A stretch of DNA of 5,134 bases from CAWJHE01 sp964614855 (lineage in GTDB: Bacteria; Chloroflexota; Anaerolineae; Anaerolineales; UBA4823). A program made the translations under genes and the position numbers. Below, piece by piece: positions 1 to 5,134 of this stretch. Under the pieces are notes generated by a model, which was given only the letters and a program-made list of their open reading frames with translations, made no database searches and had not been told where the DNA came from. Each line of letters begins with the position of its first letter. The stretch's first letter is position 1. The stretch spans positions 1 to 5,134 of the forward strand of contig CAZTMX010000210.1 in the NCBI GenBank assembly GCA_964614855.1, in the 5' to 3' direction.

Positions 1-1
1 C

Positions 2-1237
2 GCGCACGAAGCCGGAGACGGCGTCGTTCATCTCACATACTATGAAAAGCGCCAATACCTCAAAGACCGCCTGGCTCGGCTGGAGGACGACCTGGGCTCT
101 CAGGACGCATTAAGTTTACGAAAAAAGGAACGAGAAGAAGTGATGCGGATCAGCCTGTTGGCACTGGGGATCGATCCTTTCTATCTGATTGGAAATGAAA
201 AAGTGATCAAACTGATCCAACAGGCGGTTGAATGGGAAAATATGCTCTATTTCCTGTACCCATATTTCTGGTCAAATCCGGAAAAGGATTCTCGTGGGCG
301 AAATCGAGAAGACGATGGGGAAGAGCAGCAAGTCCACCCTTATTGGGAATTCAAGAAGTTTTTGGATCATCCCGACCCGATACACCGGGCGTTTTTGCGA
401 GCGGGGGCTGCGCGTGTAATCCTGACCATACGCCCCGGTTTCGAAGAGGCTTTCCTTGCATTTGTGAATGGGTATGACGAAAAAATTCCTGAACCACCCT
501 ACCTGTCCATTGGTGAAGAATTTAAAGACTATGCCCAGACCAATTATCCTGGCATTCCCCCTGCCAATCCAGTGCAAAGCTCAAGACCACAGGTACACTA
601 TAAACAAATCCAAGCGTGGGAAGAGATGCAGGTGATCATAAGATTGTTAGCAGAATTCCACGCCAGCAAACACAGATATCCTTACCAGGAAGAGGGTCTT
701 TCCGCCCTACACCCATTTTTCCCTTTGAAGGATCCATGGGGTGGGACATACATTTACAATTGTCCTGGTCAGCACGGTGCATATGATCTGATATCATACG
801 GCGCTGATCATAAAGAAGGCGGAGAAAACGCCCCTGGTTTGGAAGATTTGGATATTGATAGTTGGGAGGAATTCCCAACAAGGTACAAATCAAAGAATCA
901 GGTTAAAGCCTGGGAAGATATCCAACTATTTACAGAATTATTGGAAAGGTTTTTCAAGACTCATACTCGTTATCCAAATTCAGAAGAAGGACTGGAAATC
1001 CTTTGGGAGGTGTTGCCATTAACAGATCCCTGGAATAATGCATATGTTTATCAATATCCAGGTGATTATGGAGAATTTGATTTATCCTGTTTCGGTGCGG
1101 ATGGGAAATTAGGTGGGGACGATCTCGATGCAGATATCACAAATTGGGCAGAGGCCTCGCTGATCGGGACCTGGTTTGAATACACACCAACGAGCGCACT
1201 CGATATCGAGTTCGACCAAAAACTACCTCAGGGTTAA
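2..1237 (+). CDS. C-terminal part of a large unknown protein with two tandem GspG-like (pseudopilin) domains; 5' end outside window
   Basis: The frame is open from base 2 to the TAA at 1235-1237, giving 411 residues with no start. A GTG at 140 is only an internal codon, because the coding-like sequence upstream of it (basic/acidic, helix-rich, e.g. YYEKRQYLKDRLARLEDD) reads on without a stop. Residues 1-190 form a soluble helical region that I do not recognise; it includes the segment AGAARVILTIRPGFE (about 138-152). Residues 201-292 and 300-385 are two copies of a GspG-type domain. Each has AWE at the helix end, then RYP, EEGL, PL-DPW, Y-Y--PG--G--DL, GAD-K-GG and DI--W. The last 24 residues (GTWFEYTPTSALDI onward) are not GspG-like. 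No signal peptide or membrane helix is visible in this part. In T2SS, GspG is the major pseudopilin with an N-terminal hydrophobic helix. That helix is absent before either copy, so a classical pseudopilus role is unlikely. The domain call is firm; the function of the whole protein is unknown. Confidence 0.88.
   Translation, partial: AHEAGDGVVHLTYYEKRQYLKDRLARLEDDLGSQDALSLRKKEREEVMRISLLALGIDPFYLIGNEKVIKLIQQAVEWENMLYFLYPYFWSNPEKDSRGRNREDDGEEQQVHPYWEFKKFLDHPDPIHRAFLRAGAARVILTIRPGFEEAFLAFVNGYDEKIPEPPYLSIGEEFKDYAQTNYPGIPPANPVQSSRPQVHYKQIQAWEEMQVIIRLLAEFHASKHRYPYQEEGLSALHPFFPLKDPWGGTYIYNCPGQHGAYDLISYGADHKEGGENAPGLEDLDIDSWEEFPTRYKSKNQVKAWEDIQLFTELLERFFKTHTRYPNSEEGLEILWEVLPLTDPWNNAYVYQYPGDYGEFDLSCFGADGKLGGDDLDADITNWAEASLIGTWFEYTPTSALDIEFDQKLPQG
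602..877 (+). other. GspG-like globular domain, copy 1
   Basis: It starts in an amphipathic helix (QIQAWEEMQVIIRLLAEF) corresponding to the C-terminal half of a pseudopilin alpha-1. RYPYQEEGL, PLKDPWGG, YIYNCPGQHGAYDL, SYGADHKEGG and DIDSW follow. GspG proteins bind calcium in the loop following GAD-K-GG. Here that loop is four residues longer than in copy 2 and has His in place of the usual Gly after GAD, so metal binding may be altered. This is domain recognition by motif order, not by a profile search. Confidence 0.8.
899..1156 (+). other. GspG-like globular domain, copy 2
   Basis: It repeats copy 1 with a 98-residue period (AWE at 206 and at 304 of the visible protein). The order is AWEDIQ, RYPNSEEGL, PLTDPWNNAY, YPGDYGEFDL, FGADGKLGG, then DDLDADITNW. 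This copy keeps the canonical GspG calcium-loop pattern GADGK-GG---DADI--W. The two copies differ at most non-motif positions, so the duplication is old. The DNA of this copy is AT-rich: a hand count gives about 37% GC over 901-1080, against about 55% in the first 60 bases of the gene. Confidence 0.85.
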
Positions 1238-1259
1238 CGATTGTTGCAGCAGATTGATC

Positions 1260-2384
1260 ATGGCGCTTATTGCTGTAGAATATCCGATTATTCCAACTGA
1301 GGAAGAAGCCAGGCAATTGGAGATTTGGTGCAGGAAAGTAAGTGAAAATATTCCGATCGCGATGGAGGTATGGAGAAACTACCACAATTTTGTTACACAC
1401 AAGACACGGACAGGAGATTTCTTTAAGTTATGGAATAAACCCGATGAGGTTTTCTGGCCATTTCTCCACCCGGAGCGACGACATATTATCAAAGCAGTGT
1501 TAATTGTCGCCTATCGTTTCAAATGGCCGCCAAATGAGATCCTGGCGTTATGGCAAATTGAAGGTTTACCGGCCTATAAAGGGTTGGAAAAGGACGGATT
1601 TTCCTGGGATCCATGGTCCATTCGGCGTTATGGTTTCTCAAATCCTCATTCCAAAGAAGATGCCGTGGCGATAGCCCGTTCAATTATCCTGTATGAACGC
1701 TGGGGTCTGGATAAACTTACTCCTCATACTCCAGGTGTAGGGGACAATATTTTAAAGGGAGGAAACAGGAGTATCCATGATAAGAAATTTGAAGAAGGAT
1801 TTATCCTGGAGATCTCACCCATCCTGGCAGCTAGCCCTTTAGAATACCTGAACACCAATATGACATCTGAGGATGGTCCAATACGGGTAGAACAAAGATG
1901 GCAACAGAATAATCGCTGGTTCTTTGGGACTGACAGCAGTTATCAATCAACCTTGCTGGCAATGCAGTTTGCACGCTTCAAGAATCTGGAAAAAGTCATA
2001 TCTGAACACTATGCAAGGGAGGAAATTGAGCTACCGAGATGTCGTGGTAAAAAAGTAAAACTCGATCTTAGCTTTCCTGCCTTTGTCAGGACATTCTACA
2101 ATTGTTCCCAAGATGGTGCAAGAAAAGCACTAGTTCGCAATATCGCTTTATTGGTGAGAAATTCCCTCCCTGCCAGCACCAGTGCCAGTTGGAGGTGGGC
2201 GTCGTCTAGCTATGATAAAGAAGAGCTGCTGCAGTTATTTATCAGCGGTCCAATGCCAGTAGAATTAATCACCCATCTCCAAAAAGAACCTCCGAGGGGA
2301 TATGGCGTTTGTTATCTTGGGGGGTTGAGGTTTGAAGTTTTACGTCATACGTACGCTGCGATGTTTGCTGGCACGATTACATAA
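1260..2384 (+). CDS. Uncharacterised soluble protein, possibly lysozyme/transglycosylase-like in its N-terminal half
   Basis: A 374-residue product from ATG 1260 to TAA 2382-2384. The frame stays open further upstream (TTG at 1176), but that would overlap the preceding gene by 62 bases in a region whose coding signal belongs to the GspG-like gene. No good Shine-Dalgarno precedes 1260, so the start is moderately supported. It lies 22 bases after the preceding stop on the same strand, suggesting co-transcription. No signal peptide, membrane helix or clear repeat is seen. Residues 75-110 (HIIKAVLIVAYRFKWPPNEI, then LALWQIEG with Glu101) have the shape of the helix around the catalytic Glu of transglycosylase/lysozyme folds (PP-x-LxLAxxxxEs-type). 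The later WSIRRYGFSNP and long helices could fit such a fold. The C-terminal half (about 190-374) resembles nothing I know. It is soluble, with GGLRFEVLRHTYAAMF near its end. The gene itself is very likely real; the lytic function is a weak inference. Confidence 0.8.
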   Translation: MALIAVEYPIIPTEEEARQLEIWCRKVSENIPIAMEVWRNYHNFVTHKTRTGDFFKLWNKPDEVFWPFLHPERRHIIKAVLIVAYRFKWPPNEILALWQIEGLPAYKGLEKDGFSWDPWSIRRYGFSNPHSKEDAVAIARSIILYERWGLDKLTPHTPGVGDNILKGGNRSIHDKKFEEGFILEISPILAASPLEYLNTNMTSEDGPIRVEQRWQQNNRWFFGTDSSYQSTLLAMQFARFKNLEKVISEHYAREEIELPRCRGKKVKLDLSFPAFVRTFYNCSQDGARKALVRNIALLVRNSLPASTSASWRWASSSYDKEELLQLFISGPMPVELITHLQKEPPRGYGVCYLGGLRFEVLRHTYAAMFAGTIT

Positions 2385-2388
2385 AGAC

Positions 2389-2449
2389 CGTGTATTGCTA
2401 ACTATCTTCAATTCATTAAAATAATCTAAAAGAAATCCTTCAATACACG
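2389..2449. repeat. 9-bp inverted repeat spanning the convergent gene junction
   Basis: CGTGTATTG at 2389-2397 is the exact reverse complement of CAATACACG at 2441-2449, with a 43-base AT-rich loop between. The left arm starts 5 bases after the upstream gene's stop; the right arm lies in the last codons of the kinase gene. Neither arm is followed by a convincing T-tract and the loop is long, so it is a poor intrinsic terminator. It could still be a weak bidirectional stem where two transcripts collide, or chance. Confidence 0.3.
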
Positions 2450-4213
2450 ATTAAACTGCTTGTACTGTTGGAACTGCTTAAGGTAATGGGCTTGCTTTTC
2501 GTCATCAGGCAGGAAAGTAGCCGTAGCCCCAGCGCGCCAATTCTCCGCAGCCTGCTCCAGGCTTCCATACACGCCGCAACCCAGACCCGCCAGCACTGCC
2601 GCGCCTGCCAACGCCGCTTCCACCTGTGGCAGCGTCTGAATTCGGCAGCCGGTGATATCGGCGCGCATCTGCATCCAGTGCTTATTGCGCACGCCGCCGC
2701 CAGCCGCTGCCAATACACTCGCCGATATGCCCAATTTGCCGCGCGCCCGCTCCAGGATGCAAGCCAATTCCAACGCAGTTCCCTCCAACACCGCCCGCAG
2801 CAGATCGGCGCGCGTGGTGGCTGTGCGCAAGCCGATAAAGGCCGCGCGTGCCTGCGGGTTATTATGCGGCGAGCCGCGCCCAGATAGGTATGGCAGGTAC
2901 AAGATTTCACCCGGTTTATCCGGCAAGCTCTCCAGCAGGCGCTCCATATCTTGATAAGTCAGCCGTTCTTTCCCCAAGATCCCGCACAGCCACTCCAGCG
3001 AGCCGCCCGAAGCATTGATACCCCCCATCCAATACATGAAACCCGGCAGCACGTGTACGCCGAAGGAGAAACCCGAATCGTAATCATCCATCGTCAGCCG
3101 GCGCTGCGGAAAAGCGCCCACAAGCGCTTCGGCTGTACCTATAGAATCATACACCAGGCTCCGATCCACCCCCGCGTTGGATAAGGATGCCGCTAATGCA
3201 GCACAAACGTGATCGTGCCCGGCGATCACCACCTGGGCGCTGCTCAGGGCAGCGGGTGCGGCATCGACCCTGTCCATGGTTCCCCCAGGGATAATATCTT
3301 TTACAGGTACCGCTCCTACAGGCGTTCCTGCAGGCAGCGCTGGTGGAAAGATCTCCCTCGGCAGCCCCAGTTTAGCCAGCCAGTCACCATCCCAGCATAG
3401 TTCATCTATACGAAAAGCACAGGTGCGGCCGGCCAAAGAGTAATCGGTAGCGAAGGCGCCGGTCAGGCGATAGGCAATATATTCCGGCACACCCAGCCAG
3501 ATGGCATTCTCAAATTTCTGCGGGAAGTGCTCCTTAATCCACAACAGCTTCGCCAGGCTGCATTTATATGTTGGGCGCACACCGTGCTGCAGAAAGCGCA
3601 CCGCCCCCTCAGCTGTGTGAGCATCCGCAGGGATGCGGGACTGGCTCTCCGCCCCCTCCGCTGTGTGAGCATCCGCAGGGATGCGGGACTGGCTCTCCGC
3701 CCCCTCCGCCGTGTGAGCATCCGCAGGGATGCGGGACTGGCTCTCCGCCCCCTCCGCCGTGTGAGCCGCCGGTGGGCTGCCGGGCAATCCCCCCGCCAGG
3801 TTTTGTGCGCGCCGGTCAAACCACGGATAGATCGGGGTCAGCGGCTGCCCACTGGCTCGATCGAGCAGCAGTCCGCTCTCAGCCATGCCGGTGATGCCTA
3901 TTCCAAGCACCTGCATCGGCTGAAGGTACCGCTCAGGCGGTAGCCCCCTATCCGTTTCTACTCGCCTTTTTTCCAGCGGCGCGGCCGATCTACCCTGCGC
4001 AACCTTCAAAGCCTGCCGCACCGCCTGCATGCAGCCGCTCCACATCTCCTTGGGATCGAAGATTGGATAAGCATGCTCATCCAGACGGTGAATGTTCTCG
4101 ATCACTGCTTGCCCCAGCACCAGCCCTGTTGTTGAAAAGGCTGCAGCTTTAATATGCGTACTGCCCAGGTCAATGCTCAGCAAAACAGTTTGGGTTTCCT
4201 TTGCTTTTTTCAT
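2426..4213 (-). CDS. FGGY-family carbohydrate kinase with a repetitive insertion
   Basis: Probable cytoplasmic ATP-dependent sugar or polyol kinase, 595 residues. The N-terminal FGGY domain opens with the phosphate-binding motif LLSIDLGSTHIKAA (Asp15). It continues with GIGITGMAESGLLLD (105-118), the sugar-site-like YPWFDRRA (129-136) and KLLWIKEHFPQKF (222-234), close to the first FGGY signature. GHDHVCAAL (332-340) supplies the catalytic-base Asp334. The C-terminal domain has DSIGTAEAL (356-364), YLPYLSGRGSP (439-449) and the ATP-site AAGGGVRNKHWMQMRADITG (503-522). The family is usually about 500 residues. The extra length sits at about 74-100 and in a repeat-encoded loop at 150-204 (HTAEGAESQSRIPADA, three copies plus a partial one). 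Both lie outside the catalytic motifs, so the enzyme is probably active. The start ATG is 6 bases after the stop of the PhnP-like gene; only a weak GGTGA sits upstream. Substrate unknown: gluconate-, xylulose-, fuculose- or glycerol-type choices cannot be separated by eye. Confidence 0.93.
   Translation of the reverse strand: MKKAKETQTVLLSIDLGSTHIKAAAFSTTGLVLGQAVIENIHRLDEHAYPIFDPKEMWSGCMQAVRQALKVAQGRSAAPLEKRRVETDRGLPPERYLQPMQVLGIGITGMAESGLLLDRASGQPLTPIYPWFDRRAQNLAGGLPGSPPAAHTAEGAESQSRIPADAHTAEGAESQSRIPADAHTAEGAESQSRIPADAHTAEGAVRFLQHGVRPTYKCSLAKLLWIKEHFPQKFENAIWLGVPEYIAYRLTGAFATDYSLAGRTCAFRIDELCWDGDWLAKLGLPREIFPPALPAGTPVGAVPVKDIIPGGTMDRVDAAPAALSSAQVVIAGHDHVCAALAASLSNAGVDRSLVYDSIGTAEALVGAFPQRRLTMDDYDSGFSFGVHVLPGFMYWMGGINASGGSLEWLCGILGKERLTYQDMERLLESLPDKPGEILYLPYLSGRGSPHNNPQARAAFIGLRTATTRADLLRAVLEGTALELACILERARGKLGISASVLAAAGGGVRNKHWMQMRADITGCRIQTLPQVEAALAGAAVLAGLGCGVYGSLEQAAENWRAGATATFLPDDEKQAHYLKQFQQYKQFNRVLKDFF
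3601..3766 (-). repeat. 48-bp in-frame tandem repeat, 3.5 copies, each full copy with a small palindrome
   Basis: Units at 3601-3648, 3649-3696 and 3697-3744, with a partial unit at 3745-3766. The period is exactly 48 bp, i.e. 16 codons, giving the peptide HTAEGAESQSRIPADA within the kinase. In the compared part, units 3 and 4 are identical. Unit 2 differs from them at one base (3662) and unit 1 at two (3611, 3614). All these changes are silent in the kinase frame (ACG/ACA Thr, GCG/GCT Ala). Each full unit contains GCATCC-GCAG-GGATGC, at 3621-3636, 3669-3684 and 3717-3732. Confidence 0.95.
3927..3942. repeat. Small perfect palindrome (6-bp stem, 4-base loop) in the kinase gene
   Basis: TACCGC-TCAG-GCGGTA lies in codons for the RGLPPERYLQP stretch (about residues 89-99). 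That segment appears to be extra relative to typical FGGY kinases, between the helix before it and the conserved GIGITGMAES strand. Its geometry (6-bp stem, 4-base loop) matches the palindromes in the nearby 48-bp repeat, but the sequence is different. Confidence 0.6.
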
Positions 4214-4219
4214 AGCGCG

Positions 4220-5068
4220 TTAGATCACCAGCCCGTCATAGGCGATTTTATACCCGTGTTGTTGTGCAAAGGCAGAGAGCGCTTCATGCACCGGGTTGCC
4301 TTCGTGCGAGATATGCGTGGCAAAAAACCGCACCCCTTCCTGCACCAGGCCTTCTACTTTCATGCGCTGGATGTGTTGGATCACCCTTTCAGCGCTCAAG
4401 TGCCCTCCGCTGTATGCATTGGGGCCATAGGTATGATCCAGGATGACCACATCAAACATCATCCCCTTCTCGTGAAACGCCTGCCAGGTAGCTTCGGGGA
4501 GATTATCCGTGTCAGTAGCATACAGCACAGCAAAACCATCCTCCTCTACTGAATAAATGAGTGAATCAACCGAGTCATCATGGTTAGCCTGGAAGGCTGT
4601 GATCAGGTACTTGCCTACCTGGAAAGACTGGAACCGCTGCATAGGGATCACTTGTATGTTCAAACGCTGCTGATCATTTGCAGATAACAGACCCGAGACA
4701 TATCCTGCATCCGCCAACATCTGTGACATTTTCTCTAAAGTAGCCTGTGAGCCGAAAATCTTCAGCGGCGGGGTATCCACACCCATGTATTCATGCACAC
4801 GCGTGGTGAGGTGTGTCGCATCAAAATGATCAGGATGGGAATGCGTTTGCAGGCAGAAACGCACATCGGTTAGCGGCGTATTATACATCAGCGAAGCAGT
4901 GACCACATCCGGCCCCAGATCGATCAGCAAGTCCTGGTTGATCAACACAGATGAGCGCTTACGGTGATCCTTACCGCCGGCTTTGTGCGCCAGGTTACAT
5001 GTCTCGCAACGACAAAATGCCATCGGAAAAGATGTCGCGGCTGCTGTGCCCAAGAAGGTGATTTTCAT
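4220..5068 (-). CDS. PhnP-like metallo-beta-lactamase-fold phosphodiesterase
   Basis: 282 residues from ATG 5066-5068. I chose this start because MKITFLGTAAATSFP is the usual beginning of the family and a GGAG lies 9 bases upstream. An in-frame ATG at 5093-5095 would add nine residues (MNIYLERLP). Using the chosen numbering, CRCETC (Cys19, Cys21, Cys24) matches the structural zinc cluster of PhnP. HSHPDH (76-81) is the MBL metal motif, His163 (ANHDD) and Asp186 (YATDTD) are further ligands, and GHLS has His223 as candidate catalytic His. THISHEGNP supplies His252 (active-site metal) and His255 (fourth structural zinc ligand). The end KIAYDGLVI resembles the PhnP C-terminus. PhnP of E. coli opens 5-phosphoribosyl 1,2-cyclic phosphate in phosphonate breakdown. 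No other C-P lyase gene is visible, so the substrate here may differ. The kinase gene follows after 6 bases, indicating an operon. Cytoplasmic; no signal peptide. Confidence 0.92.
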   Translation of the reverse strand: MKITFLGTAAATSFPMAFCRCETCNLAHKAGGKDHRKRSSVLINQDLLIDLGPDVVTASLMYNTPLTDVRFCLQTHSHPDHFDATHLTTRVHEYMGVDTPPLKIFGSQATLEKMSQMLADAGYVSGLLSANDQQRLNIQVIPMQRFQSFQVGKYLITAFQANHDDSVDSLIYSVEEDGFAVLYATDTDNLPEATWQAFHEKGMMFDVVILDHTYGPNAYSGGHLSAERVIQHIQRMKVEGLVQEGVRFFATHISHEGNPVHEALSAFAQQHGYKIAYDGLVI

Positions 5069-5077
5069 CGGTAAGCG

Positions 5078-5081
5078 CTCC
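5078..5081 (-). promoter_or_regulatory. Ribosome binding site deciding the PhnP-like start
   Basis: On the - strand GGAG stands 9 bases before the ATG at 5068. The alternative ATG at 5095 has only a poor GGTG upstream. This favours the shorter protein. The remaining 39 bases (5096-5134) probably hold the leader of this operon, but the sequence ends too soon to name a promoter. Confidence 0.6.
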
Positions 5082-5134
5082 AGATAAATATTCATAAGTG
5101 AACCACACCAGTTTTATCCTTAGTAGCATAACAA

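Noticed and set aside
140..142. GTG at 140 as the true start of the first gene
   Set aside because: The same frame is open back to base 2 with protein-like helical sequence, so the gene more likely begins outside the window.
602..1156. A functional type II secretion pseudopilin gene
   Set aside because: There is no prepilin leader or hydrophobic helix, two domains are in tandem at the end of a longer protein, and no other T2SS gene is in the window.
1176..1259. Upstream TTG start for the second gene
   Set aside because: It would overlap the end of the GspG-fusion gene by 62 bases, and the added residues (NTHQRAHSISSSTKN) look like out-of-frame translation. ATG 1260 sits just after the upstream stop.
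3601..3766. CRISPR array
   Set aside because: The units are directly abutting 48-bp copies with no unique spacers, and they lie in frame inside a conserved enzyme gene.
3463..3943. Several long open frames on both strands across the repeat region (Arg/Pro/Cys-rich repeats)
   Set aside because: A 48-bp period is a multiple of three, so any frame open in one unit stays open in all. These frames lack family motifs, whereas the - strand kinase frame is continuous with conserved catalytic motifs on both sides.
5096..5134. Promoter of the PhnP-like/kinase operon (TTGTTA and TATGCT-like hexamers on the - strand)
   Set aside because: The spacing does not fit a -35/-10 pair and the region is cut by the window end, so no promoter can be supported.

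Overview
The window holds two gene pairs that converge on a 41-base gap at about 2385-2425. There are no tRNA, rRNA, CRISPR or transposase signals. Nothing here fixes the taxon. The mix of a GC-rich sugar-kinase gene carrying palindromic minisatellite-like repeats, a PhnP-type hydrolase and long uncharacterised soluble proteins would suit an environmental bacterium such as a Chloroflexota (Anaerolineae-like) member, but that is an impression and not a demonstrated assignment.

Left pair, + strand (2-2384). The first gene enters from outside the window, because its frame is open to base 2. It encodes the C-terminal 411 residues of a protein of unknown role, whose end carries two tandem domains resembling the globular part of the type II secretion major pseudopilin GspG. 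Both lack the hydrophobic prepilin helix. After the second domain comes a short non-GspG tail. The second gene follows 22 bases later and encodes a 374-residue protein I do not recognise with certainty. One segment of it is reminiscent of the catalytic-Glu region of lysozyme/transglycosylase-like proteins. The pair looks like one transcription unit and is AT-richer than the right-hand kinase gene.

Right pair, - strand (5068-2426). A PhnP-like metallo-beta-lactamase-fold phosphodiesterase is followed after 6 bases by an FGGY-family carbohydrate kinase, so the two are probably co-transcribed. The kinase is unusually long (595 residues, against about 500 for the family). Much of the excess comes from an in-frame 48-bp tandem repeat (3.5 copies, 3601-3766) in a variable loop. 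A second small palindrome (3927-3942) lies next to another extra loop. The sugar substrate cannot be read from the sequence.

The two items most worth attention are the tandem, helix-less GspG-like domains fused to a larger unknown protein, and the hairpin-bearing in-frame repeat in the kinase. No complete new system is visible. If one exists around the GspG-fusion protein, most of it lies upstream of base 1.
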